Source: Symbiodinium natans
Taxonomy: Eukaryota > Sar > Dinophyceae > Suessiales > Symbiodiniaceae
Assembly: GCA_905221605.1 (NCBI GenBank)
Contig: CAJNDS010001746.1
Coordinates: 587,797 to 651,796 of the forward strand
Reading direction: 5' to 3'
DNA: 64,000 nucleotides
Positions 20,914 through 30,156 of the stretch are shown piece by piece. How positions within the stretch are numbered: position 1 is the first letter of the stretch; each line of letters opens with the position of its first letter. A program made the translations under genes and the position numbers. The notes below the pieces were generated by a model. That model worked only from the letters and a program-made list of their open reading frames with translations. It was not told where the DNA came from and did not search any database.

Positions 20914-21463
20914 TTGACTGCAGACATCTGCAGACTGTGGCCCGAGCTTTTGTTGAACTTTCGAACTTATGTGCAGACTGCAGGAGTGGCAGACCAGCTT
21001 TGCTTGGGCCATGTATTCAAGACAGACCTCTTGCTAGTGGGCCAGCATGAGCGAGATTCAATGGTGCGCGCAATTGCTGCGGAGCACCATCGCACCCCCG
21101 CGAAACGTGCTACATGCGTGGGGCAGACTCGGAAGTATTCCCCCGCAAGTGGTGGCCGAAGCCTCAGTGTGTAACAAGGTCTCACATCGGGTTGGACAAT
21201 TCGGAACACTGACTGTCCCTGATCTGCAGGCAGAGATGTTCTGGTTGGACGATGTTCCGGAAATGGTTGAGCACGTGCACCACAAGGCCATGGCGCCATG
21301 GCGAGTTTGTGAGCAGGACGTTGTTTTCTGCAGTAAGCCCAGACCCCACCAGGCGGCCGAGCAGCGCCAGCAGGTGCAGGATCTTTGGGAGGCGGGGGAG
21401 CCAACGCACCAAATGATGCAAGGATTGCTGCCGTTTCGCCTCAGTTTCGGCTGGAGAAGTTGA
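20914..21463 (+). CDS. Possible exon(s), unknown product
   Basis: Two overlapping frames are open at 20914-21174 and 21047-21463. The second includes FGTLTVPDLQAEMFWLDDVP and HHKAMAPWRVCEQDVVF, which look like ordinary protein. An AG|G acceptor precedes GAGTGGCAGACCAGC at about 20982. The reverse strand is open over the same interval too, so strand is uncertain. A 16-bp palindrome of GCCATGGC repeated twice lies at 21287-21302. No family recognised. Confidence 0.3.
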
Positions 21464-21836
21464 CTTTTTATATACGACGTCGTGCAATGCATCGGATATT
21501 GCGGGCTTCCTTCCCCACAGCCCTCTTCATGCTCAAGAGGATTGTGCCCATCGTGCGCGTGCAGGCGATCACCGGAGCATTCGCTTGGTGCGGCTGCGCC
21601 ACGCCGGAAGTTCCCGAAGCTGAGATCGTGGTGTGAAGCGTTCCAGCGTTCCAGGCCGCTGCAGCTCTTCCTTCGTAGAATATAGATATTGTAAACCTTG
21701 CTCAGCTTCCGGAGGATCGGTAACTGGGACGCTTCGCAGCAAGAATACGATCCCAGAGCCTGCCGCGCAGTTGCTTCCCTACACCTAACCCGTAACTCAA
21801 CCCCCACGCTCAAGACCCCCCCAAAGCGCCTGTAGA

Positions 21837-21927
21837 AACCCTAAACCCTAGACCATAGACCCCCAAAACCCTAAACCCTAAACCCGAAACCCCAATCCGC
21901 AACCCCTAACCCTATAAACCCTAACAC
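21837..21927. repeat. Degenerate CCCTAAA tract (C-rich strand)
   Basis: Contains AAACCCTAAACCCTAGACC, AACCCTAAACCCTAAACCC and CCCTAACCCTATAAACCCTA. These are variants of the plant-type telomere repeat, read as its C-rich strand on +. Confidence 0.85.
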
Positions 21928-22027
21928 CTTGATTCCAGCGATCGGAGAGCCCAGCGCAGAAAGGAGTACGCCATTTGCCTTGCCTGTGAGGGCACCCTGC
22001 CGTGGACATGGAGTTCCCTGGCTTGTG

Positions 22028-22204
22028 GGCTGGGGCTTTAGGGCTGTTCGGGGGGGTTTTGGGGGAGGGTTGGGGTGGGGCGGGGGGTTGGGGCTTTAGC
22101 AGGGATTTGGGGCTGCAGGGGCTTGGAGTTTCAGGCTTCAGGGTTTAGCGTTTAGGGGTTTCGGTGTAGGGCTTTAGGGGGTAATTAGGGTTCAGGGCTT
22201 TGTG
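22028..22204. repeat. Degenerate TTTAGGG tract (G-rich strand) with G-quadruplex-prone core
   Basis: Contains GGGCTTTAGGG, GGGTTTAGCGTTTAGGGGTT, GGGCTTTAGGGGG and AATTAGGGTTCAGGG. From 22050 to 22094 there are at least seven G-runs of three or more with short T or A loops. It is oriented opposite to the CCCTAAA tract 100 bp to its left. Confidence 0.85.
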
Positions 22205-22557
22205 ATGCTTCGTGTGTCTAGGGCTTTGGGCTGGACAAATGGCAGGTTCCAAACAGATGGGCGAACACTTGCAGCGAGACGGATTGGAAGAGAATTAAGG
22301 TTTCGGGGGTTTGGAAGGGGTCAGGAGGGAGGGATGAGAAGTGATTCCCTCAACAGTTTCTGCATCCTCGAAAAAACGACCTTCAAATGCTTTGGGAATA
22401 GCTCAGAGGTTCACTTTCAATGCACGACACTGCTCACTCATTTCTGAGCCTTCATGGCTACACGGCCACACTCATTTATGTGAACAGGTTCATGCTGTAT
22501 GTCAGAAGCCATTGACTTTGGTGGACGCTGTATTGACAGCTTTCAGGACTCAGTGCC

Positions 22558-22869
22558 GTGGACGCTTTCTGTGCTTGTGGCGGTGATCTGCAAACCAGCA
22601 CTCCTTTCACATACTCGTCAAACCTCCGATCTTTTTGTTCTGGGAGCGCCGATGAAGGACGTTTTGCCAGCTGCATGTCGTGCTACCTGTGCTCAGCAGC
22701 TGTGCAAAGCATGTTCATGTTGCAGGACCAGCCCCACCCGCACACGGCTTCCAGCTATCCCGTGGCTGGTGTGCTGGAAGCTCCAGCTGCGATCTGCTCT
22801 CAGTTAGTTTACGCCTCATTGCCGAGGCGGGCGAAATCTCGGGCACTCCCACTGCAGAGGAACCCGTAG
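22558..22869 (+). CDS. Possible Cys-rich exon, unknown product
   Basis: A frame of about 100 codons has regularly spaced cysteines (CACGGDLQTSTPF, CSGSADEGRFASCMSCYLCS). This is reminiscent of secreted or extracellular Cys-rich proteins. Two other frames are also open across parts of it. No acceptor or donor could be fixed and no family is recognised. Confidence 0.3.
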   Translation: MDAFCACGGDLQTSTPFTYSSNLRSFCSGSADEGRFASCMSCYLCSAAVQSMFMLQDQPHPHTASSYPVAGVLEAPAAICSQLVYASLPRRAKSRALPLQRNP

Positions 22870-23048
22870 AGGTGGACTCTGTTATCCAAGGCATTGACAA
22901 CAGCAGTGCCGCTCACTGCAACGTTCAGCAGCAGGTTCTGGTTGGTGCTCTTTGCCAAGATTCACCCTTCTTGTTGTTCGTGCTTGACATAAGACACCTA
23001 TAGCATCGGCTGCATGTAGTTGTCGCCCCTACAAGCCAAAGGTCAAGA

Positions 23049-23390
23049 TTGGTTTCGGCACTTCTTTTCCAACGGAGAGCCCCTACTTGCCGCGCACATC
23101 CAGCGGTACTGTACCTACAGCAAGTGGCGTGTGGCATGTACACCACATGCCCCGTGGCTGACGATCGATCAGATATCGATCAGCATCTCGGCCAAGACAG
23201 GACAAAACATGTTTGTGTCGCTCCTGATTTTCTGCCGCCTCCCGCCCAGGTACCCGAAGCCGCTGTTTGCAGCGTCTGCTGATGCTGACCTTGCCTGTCG
23301 GGGTCGCCGACCAGTGGGCGGCCATGGGCCTGCACCAAGTGCTTATGGACAAACAGGTGGCTAGTTTGCAACCGTGAAGTCTGTCCTGGA
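23049..23390 (+). CDS. Possible exon, unknown product
   Basis: Open frames include KWRVACTPHAPWLTIDQISI and, in another phase, ACGMYTTCPVADDRSDIDQH, followed by GVADQWAAMGLHQVLMDKQ up to a TGA at about 23374. The end resembles a true C-terminus. Phase and exon limits are undecided. It may belong with the frame at 22558. Confidence 0.27.
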
Positions 23391-24385
23391 CCCTGTAGCG
23401 GGACGAGCCGCGCGTCCGGGGGCTTTAACATCTGCAGATGGTGCCTCAGCTTAGAACCCAAGCTGAAGGTGATGGCGTTACGATGGTGTATACAATGTAT
23501 ACCTTGACAAAATCAGGCATGTCGCAGCAGTACTAAGCAGTACTAGCAGCAGTAGTCTTGGTGGCGGTGGTGATATACTAGTAAGGTTTAGGTTTGGCAG
23601 ACATTGAAGTTTGACGCTTGGGGCTTGAGATTTTAGAGGAGAGCTCGAGATTCCCCTTGAGAAATGTGTATCTTTGTAGGCTTGTCTCCTACAGAAATTT
23701 GAATCACTGTATTTTGTCTCTATCCCTCGGACAGGCCGGACGACGGAACTATGCTTGTGAAATGTACTTGCCTATGAACATTTCATAAGTCCCACGAGCC
23801 ACATAACTCGACAGAATTGTTGGGAAGTCTCGGGTTTTAAGATTTGTTGGTTTGCGAGTCTTCACGAGGATTTTGCACAAGAAGTTGGTTTTTCTCAAGG
23901 AATGCCTATGTTTGCAAGGCTTGGCTCCTATGGACACGCAAGGAAATGGTGAAGAGCTACCCACATCATAAACATTCATATGTACATATTTATGTATATA
24001 TAAAATTCAGCATATGTATTGCATGTAACATAAATGAAAATGCAGAAGAAAGGAAGGAAATCCTGAAGCCATCAAGACTGGGAAGCATTCGAGGTCACAG
24101 GGGGATGGGAATGAATGCATTTCACTTAAGCTCCAGGGAAGCGAGAATACTGTGATAATATCCTTTCATAAGTTGTTGGTACCTTCCGAAATGCCTGCCA
24201 GCAGCTATCAGTTCCCAAAGGTCTTTCAACATGGTTTTCCACTATGTGCAGGGGGCTGTATCATCCCAATAATGTTTGCAGTGGTGGATATGGGATTTCA
24301 TTACAAAGGTTTCGAAACATACTGCCCATTGCCTCCCATCATTTAGCTAGTTTTTACGTATTGGAATGAGAGATTGTAAGCATGT
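23391..24385. other. No supported gene
   Basis: A diverged duplication is visible: TTGTAGGCTTGTCTCCTAC at about 23674 resembles TTGCAAGGCTTGGCTCCTATG at about 23912, each preceded by similar purine/pyrimidine context. A short TA-rich stretch lies at 23980-24005. Confidence 0.4.
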
Positions 24386-24589
24386 GTGAACATGTGTATG
24401 GGCTCAGGCCACCAGCCTTGCCAAGATTCGAGGAAGGACCCTGAAGTGCTTTCGAAGGCTTCCCGACGCAATGACAGATTAGCGCTCGTTGAGACAAACG
24501 ATGGCTCAGACCGGCGCGTGAAAATCGTTTCGGCAAGAAAACATTCCGTGCGGCTGCGGCAGGGTGCAGTAGCTGCTACCCCAGCTTAG
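24386..24589 (+). CDS. Possible exon, unknown product
   Basis: A frame of about 67 codons reads SRKDPEVLSKASRRNDRLAL and VETNDGSDRRVKIVSARKHS and ends in TAG. It is charged and soluble-looking. No domain recognised. Support is composition only. Confidence 0.27.
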   Translation: MNMCMGSGHQPCQDSRKDPEVLSKASRRNDRLALVETNDGSDRRVKIVSARKHSVRLRQGAVAATPA

Positions 24590-24965
24590 GCTTGTTCTAC
24601 ATTGCATGCGGGCAGTGAGTCGAGATTAACTCTTGATTTCTTGCAGCAGCCGTTAGCAGCTTGCCTTTTCCACGTGTTTCCAAAGCGTAAACAGGTTGAG
24701 GAAAAGGTTCACCGTGAACAGCTGTCAGAGATGTGTTGATTTGTGGAGCCAGCCATGAGCACATCTACATTGGTCCAGCTTCGATACATAACAACCGGGA
24801 GTTTTCCGTGCACATCGAGCCACTGCCTGGCAACTCGACGTTGCCAGTCGCCTACTGTTGCTCCGCAAACCCATAAACTATGCCACGCCTGCTTCACTTG
24901 CATAGTGTTCCTGTTGCCGAGGTCATGGAGGTTTTGCTCAAAGGCCGCAATCAGCGGCAGCAGGA

Positions 24966-25247
24966 ATGCCAGAATGTGCGGCAAGGGGGGTCGGAAATGC
25001 AGGCGTGTCACCCGAGACTATCTCTATCAGAGCGGGCTCCGCGCGTCGCCAGGCACAGCCGCGTAGTGGCTGGCAAGACTGCCTAGTTGCGGATACTCGA
25101 TGTTCACAGGTGCCGGTGTCTCTGGCAGACAAGCCGTTTAAGCAACATCCCCGCTTTCTTCTTCTTAGCTTGGCTGCTTTGCTTGACATGGCGGGCCGTG
25201 TAGCCAACTGGGCATCCAGCTACTTCGGTAATGTCAAAGAATCCTGA
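24966..25247 (+). CDS. Possible exon, unknown product
   Basis: An AG|G acceptor precedes GTGCCGGTGTCTCTGGCAGA at 25111. The frame then reads VPVSLADKPFKQHPRFLLL and SLAALLDMAGRVANWASSY before a TGA at 25245-25247. The hydrophobic middle could be a membrane segment. No family recognised. Confidence 0.3.
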   Translation: MPECAARGVGNAGVSPETISIRAGSARRQAQPRSGWQDCLVADTRCSQVPVSLADKPFKQHPRFLLLSLAALLDMAGRVANWASSYFGNVKES

Positions 25248-25558
25248 AGTCTTAAATTCCAGCCGTGCACCAGAAACGCTGGAGCTCCCAACATGTAGGA
25301 TTGTAGGATTGATAAACGACACCAGCTTGCACCAATGTGAGCGCTACCTGCCGACCGTCCGGGGAAATAGAATCCATGACCACGCCAAATCCATGGTCCG
25401 ACAAAAACGAAAAGCCAACAAAGAGCCCACAAGGTACAAAACACATAACGCGGAGCCCACCCGCCACAAAAAGGCCAGTGTCACCAATGCCACGGCTCAC
25501 CCGCCCATCGTCAACAGCCGAGACATACTTCATGAAGAAAAGGGAAAGACAATCAGAA

Positions 25559-25669
25559 ATCATGCCTCACTGCCCTCATCATCGCCGCCAAGCAGTCATG
25601 CCAGCTCTGTGTGGCCGCGTTCTGCGCGGCAACTGCATCCCTAGCCCAGATGAAGCGATCTTCCGCCGC
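25559..25669 (-). CDS. Possible minus-strand exon, unknown product
   Basis: On the minus strand an AG|GCG acceptor at 25669 opens a frame reading AAEDRFIWARDAVAAQNAAT and QSWHDCLAAMMRAVRHDF before a stop. Further upstream, 25690-25868 minus reads RRACRRLNKLADEASTAVLE in another phase. The two may be parts of one minus-strand gene. Confidence 0.3.
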
Positions 25670-26142
25670 CTGGGGGCCGCCCTTTCCACATGACGCCGAT
25701 GAGGTTCAAGAACTCAAGAACTGCCGTCGACGCTTCATCCGCAAGCTTGTTCAGTCTGCGGCAAGCCCGCCTCAATCCACCCATGAGGCGGAGTCCAGTG
25801 CATACGCCGTCCATGACTCGGGATCCACGCCACTTGCTGGTAGGAGAGCGCCGGCTGACACAAGTCAAGTCTCAAGCCATAGTACATGTAAATTTAACAT
25901 GCGCAGAAAAGCCACACCCTGCTGCTGAGAAGAATTTATGTTTCACAAGAATGCTAAATTTGACGTTTCCATGCCCGGTCACAATTTAGGTCAGAACTTA
26001 TAGCCTAAATAAACAGGGTACACTGTTGCAGAGTTCTACATTCCGGAGAGAGCTTCTGAGCGCTTCTTCAACAAACGCCCGAACCGCGAACTCTGAGCGA
26101 AGCCCACAGGTCATGTTCCGATGTCTGTGCGTCTTTGTCTTT

Positions 26143-26601
26143 TGCTCTGAAGAAGCTTGGCGTAGATCAGTGAAATTGTACTTCATGCAAACGTGACAGC
26201 TGCACGCTTGACGGGGGCAGTTGAGACCAGGTTTGGGCACGCGACCCATGCGCAGACACGTGCCAGGCCGACTCGGACTGTGGCGCCTTCCCTGCACATA
26301 AGCACTTGATTAGGGCTGGCACGTTTGCAGGTGGGCGTGGCAATCAACACGACCCATTACGACAACCTCTTCTGCTCTGAAGAAGCTTGGCGTAGATCAG
26401 TGAAATTGTACTTCAGCAAACGTGACAGCAGCACGCTTGACGGGGGCAGTTAAGACCAGGTTTGTTGGGCGCACGACCCATGCGCAGACACGTGCCAGGC
26501 CGACTCGGACTGCGGCGCCTTCCCTGCACATAAGCGCTTGATTTGGGCTGGCACGTTTGCAGGTGGGCGTGGCAATCAACAGGACCCATTACGACAACCT
26601 A
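26143..26601. repeat. 230-bp tandem duplication
   Basis: TGCTCTGAAGAAGCTTGGCG starts at 26143 and again at 26373. Copies run to CATTACGACAACCT at 26368 and 26600 and differ at a handful of positions. Each copy includes an exon-like AG|GTGGGCGTGGCAATC site, at 26331 and 26573. Confidence 0.95.
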
Positions 26602-26743
26602 TCCACTGACTGCGAGAACGGCAAGGTTTCTGTTCGTGCCAGCGGTTCAGGCTTCTGTGCTCGAGGAGGTTCATGCGTTCAGGGTTCTGTTTCGGGTCGA
26701 TATTCGTGGTTCCTTATGCTTAGAAACTCTTGTATCCATCTGA
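26573..26743 (+). CDS. Possible exon following the duplicated acceptor
   Basis: After the acceptor TTTGCAG|GTGGGCGTG the frame reads VGVAINRTHYDNLSTDCENG and KVSVRASGSGFCARGGSC and stays open to 26760. The first copy (26331) starts identically but runs into the second repeat unit. The Cys/Gly-rich sequence suggests an extracellular module. No family recognised. Confidence 0.35.
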   Translation, partial: QSTGPITTTYPLTARTARFLFVPAVQASVLEEVHAFRVLFRVDIRGSLCLETLVSI

Positions 26744-27009
26744 GTGCATCAATCTCCTAAACGGCCAATTCACGTATATCCTGTAATAAGGCTCGGCCAT
26801 GAATGCTCTGGAGAATTGCACGAGCTGCACGGAGTGGTAACACATCCTGAACCTTATTCCCTCATAAGCAACCCTAAGCCCTACCTTACACTACGGCTCC
26901 TCTACAGCTCCTGTACGGCTCCTGAGGCCGGATGGATTCGGATTTTGGCCATCGTGGCAGTTTTGGCCATAGCGGCCTTGGGTCGGGCCATCTTGGTGTT
27001 GGCCTGAGT

Positions 27010-27123
27010 GCGTTGCAAATGCTCCTCCCGCTGCTGCTGCTGCTACTGCAGCTGCTGCTGCTACTGCAGCTGCTGCTGCTACTGCTGCTGCTACTACTGC
27101 TGCTGCTACTACTACTACTACTC

Positions 27124-27197
<74 letters not shown>
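27010..27197. repeat. (CTG)n to (CTA)n trinucleotide repeat
   Basis: The left part is CTGCTGCTGCTACTGCAG units. The right part from about 27105 is an almost pure run of CTA triplets to 27197. It would encode poly-Leu or poly-Tyr on + and poly-Val, Ala or Ser on minus. It lies 0.4 kb beyond the 3' end of the minus-strand HKD gene, so it is probably outside coding sequence. Confidence 0.97.
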
Positions 27198-27198
<1 letters not shown>

Positions 27199-27618
27199 GA
27201 AGAAGGTCCAGTGGACCCCGGGGGAAACGTCCAAAGCAGCCTACTTGGGTTCCTTGGCCTAGCGCAGTCACTCGGTCAGCCGATTGTTTCCTTGCTTCGC
27301 TTGCAAGTCCCGGATCACAGTGCAACCGATCCCAATTGGATCGTACTCAAGAGCTCGCAACCTGCTGCGCAGCTGCAGTGCGTTAACAGGCACTATGGCG
27401 GGTTTGTTGCCTGCGGCTAATAGCTCGGCTAAGCAAACTGCTTTGAGCTACGACCTTTGAGAGTTTGAGTGTCCACAGCTGCAGTCGAGATGACGTGGAG
27501 CTGTACAAAAGCAAGAGCAAACGACATGCAATTGCTACGTCGCTGCATCACATGCTACAATGATGCTGCTGCAAATGCAACCTACACACAACGCACGAAG
27601 CGAGGGGACATGTCTCTA

Positions 27619-29478
27619 TCACACAAACACAGGCGCTTCCAGCAGCCCCAAAAAGACATGGGTCCCCGATTCCGTGCAAACGGCGAAATCTGGACAGGCT
27701 AACCCACTGGCTACCACCTGCTCATAATGCGCGCTCGGCGGCCCTTTCTCGCGATGCCTACGCCTCGGCTCAAAATCCAACTTCGCGGGGACGGAGCGAT
27801 CCCACAAGTCAGAGAACCAAGCCTTGTAGGTCTCTACGCGAGGATCTCCCTCGGCTTCTGAGGTCTCGTAGCGCATAACCATCTCGAAATTACACCTGCT
27901 CGCGCGGGTATAATTGTGCGACCCGGCATACACGCACGTGGTCGGGCCACGGTCCACTAAGAGCGTTTTTGCGTGCAACGCTCCAGACCAACCGGTCTGT
28001 CGGGGGTAGATGAGCGACAACAGCTTCCCCGAAATGACGTGGACCTCTACACCAGACTCCCTCAAGCTCTGCAAACGTGGCAGGGAGTCATTACACGACT
28101 TGCTATTTTTGTCATCGACCAGCAAGAGAACCTTGGCACCAGCTTCAGCTGCGGCACATAGCGTCGGTGTGATCTGGTCACAATCGTACGTGTATGCCGT
28201 GGCCATAATGGCAACTGGGCCTCCATCTCCTGCTGACGGCGAGATGTCAATGACAGCTTTGTCAACCCGATCACTGTCTGGGAGAAGGGTGACAGACGCA
28301 ACGCTGGCGTCATACCCCGTCGTAGGCGCCTTGTTGTGAGACGCCTGACGAAGCGAATGCTGCGCCCTGAGCTGGGTCTGGAGGCCCGCTGTTCTCGTCT
28401 CAGACCTCTCTAGCCCTTTGCGTAGCTGTACATTCTCCTTTCTCAGCAGCTCTAACTCGAACAAAGTACCGCCTGATACTGCAGTAGCCGGTTAAACAAC
28501 CTCGGCGGTTGAAGTGGGGCTCGCACCGGTGGGTGCGGGAGCGCTGCGATCGCTCCTAGGCGGCAGGGAAAGAGATAGGCGACGTGGGGTAGGTGCAGCT
28601 ACAAGCGCAAGTGTTGGTGCTGGCCCACGACCTCTCAAGGGTGCTTTCTCGGCATGAAAAAGAAGCATTTCACTTTTATCCTCCGAGGTCTCGTGGGAGA
28701 AGCCACGGCCAGCTGCTACCCGATGCACAATAGCACGCGCCGCACTGTTCAACCCAATCGCCTTTCCTGCCTGCCCACTGCCTTCAATACTGTCCAGCAA
28801 AGACTCAATCCGCTTGGTGATTTCCTGTTTTTCGGAAGTGGTCAAATCACCCAGCCTAAGCCCTTCACGACGGTACACGGAAACTGGTTCCGGTCGAAAC
28901 ACAACTGCACCTTCAGTCCCAACATTGGCCTCGGGCTCTTGGCCGCAGAGTCGTAGCATCTGCTTCGCGGATCGCAGGGTCCTGACATACACAACATAAG
29001 CACCCAGTGCAACAACGGAGGCAACTAGGGCGAAGCACACTCGTGTTATCAACACGGACCCTGCTCTGAATTCCTCGGCGATGGCAGATACTGTTTCCTC
29101 CAGCTCAGGCCTGGCTACGGTGAGCCACAGATCTGTTCCTTGTTGGAACAACAGTCCCGCAACGGCCACGCTCAGCCATCGAGCCGCCTCCGGACCATCG
29201 CCGGCTTTATCGGCTCGCGTGGCAGTGCCACGGCCATCTTGTGCCAATTCACCTGAGGTCTGGGATCTAGGGCTCAGGGACATACTAGCCACACCACTAA
29301 CCACACTAGCAAAGGAAGAAGAAGCATGGCTTACCCTATCTCGCTCGTCAGGGAGCATCCCGAATAGGCGCCGCACCAGGTCGCCAGGCTCCTTAACAGC
29401 TGGCTCTGGATTTTCCTCGGCCTCGGGAGCCGGCTCCTCTGCTTCCTCGGGCGGGTCTTCTGACAAACCCGGACGCAT
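27619..29478 (-). pseudogene. Membrane-anchored HKD (phospholipase D-like nuclease) gene split by one in-frame stop
   Basis: Reading leftward, ATG at 29478 opens 328 codons to TAA at 28494-28492. The same frame then continues for about 290 codons to a stop at 27619. The first part has an acidic Pro/Glu-rich N-terminus (residues 1-30), one membrane segment at about 142-165 (LVASVVALGAYVVYV) and a basic Pro/Ser-rich end. The second begins with a Leu/Arg/Glu heptad-like stretch. It then has a single HKD motif, HAKTLLVD, followed by GSHNYTRAS, as in PLD-superfamily phosphodiesterases. One HKD per chain plus an N-terminal anchor resembles mitochondrial PLD6/Zucchini-type enzymes, which work as dimers; this is inference. 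No introns are seen, so a retrocopy is possible. The TAA may be a mutation, an error or a readthrough site. Confidence 0.75.
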
Positions 29479-29524
29479 CTCTCCGCCATATGGCCAGGGT
29501 CCGCCTCGTCCTCGACGTCCTCAT

Positions 29525-29671
29525 GCCGTGTGGCTTGCAAGCAAAGGCGCTTGCGCGAGTTCATCATGTTCGTGCTTTGCACGACCCTGAGAAGACAGAG
29601 TCGATATCTGGCTTTTGTTGAGCACGGTGTTCTTTTGGGTACACTGCGTGCGTGTTGAGGTTGCGGCCTGG
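29525..29671. repeat. Dispersed 150-bp repeat, copy 2
   Basis: The second copy of the element at 1764-1914, in the same orientation. It ends about 45 bp upstream of the ATG of the minus-strand HKD gene, so it occupies that gene's presumed promoter or 5' leader. Confidence 0.9.
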
Positions 29672-29703
29672 ATGGGGAGGCTATAGACGGCAGATCTTTT
29701 CCC

Positions 29704-30156
29704 ATGCAGCAGTTGATGAGGCGGTTTGGGGGGCAGGAAAGCTCATTTGATGGTCTGTCGAGCCATGGCCAGCTTGTCATTTCGGGTGCGGACAACAGTG
29801 TAGCATACACATGGTCGAACTGGAACGATGTTCTGGTTGCACGCCTATTGGGAGGCCTGCGCCGCATCGTGCACCATCCGTGGGATTTTTTGCAGGATTT
29901 GGGACTGAGTGTTCACAATGATTTCTGGTGTTCCACAGCAGCTGTCGCAACTGTGCGGCAGGTGCCGGGTGGCGGCTTTGAACGTGCCTTTCATGGGTGG
30001 GTGGGATTGGATGGGCACCACAAGGCACCGCAACTTAACGCAAGGCGAACGGAAGCCAAGGTGCGGGAGCATGCAGGGTCCCAATCCATGGAGGGTACGC
30101 CCCGTCCATGGCACTTTACTCCAGCAAACCATCGCGACTTCGCAATCATCTCGTAA
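29704..30156 (+). CDS. Open frame, unknown product
   Basis: 150 codons on + with protein-like stretches (DGLSSHGQLVISGADNSVAY, WSNWNDVLVARLLGGLRRIV). It ends in TAA. No ATG or splice sites decide its limits and no family is recognised. The minus strand is also open in part. Confidence 0.3.
   Translation: MQQLMRRFGGQESSFDGLSSHGQLVISGADNSVAYTWSNWNDVLVARLLGGLRRIVHHPWDFLQDLGLSVHNDFWCSTAAVATVRQVPGGGFERAFHGWVGLDGHHKAPQLNARRTEAKVREHAGSQSMEGTPRPWHFTPANHRDFAIIS

Noticed and set aside
21058-21813. 251-codon minus-strand frame
   Set aside because: Cys/Ser-rich with no protein-like blocks and overlaps a more ordinary + frame. Treated as a shadow.
21837-22204. Ancient head-to-head telomere fusion
   Set aside because: A fusion would read TTTAGGG then CCCTAAA on one strand. 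Here the order is the reverse.
26160-26200. ATCAGTGAAATTGTACTTCA as another LSU rRNA fragment
   Set aside because: Only about 13 bases match the conserved CAGTGAAATTG region and the flanks do not fit, unlike the segment at 11640-11750.
26932-27420. Poly-Leu, poly-Tyr and poly-Val frames
   Set aside because: Produced by the CTG/CTA triplet run on both strands.
29479-29499. Possible relict spliced leader just before the ATG of the minus-strand HKD gene
   Set aside because: On minus it reads CCCTGGCCATATGGCG..., with only about 13 of 21 positions shared with the leader after a gap. Too weak to call a retrocopy on this basis.
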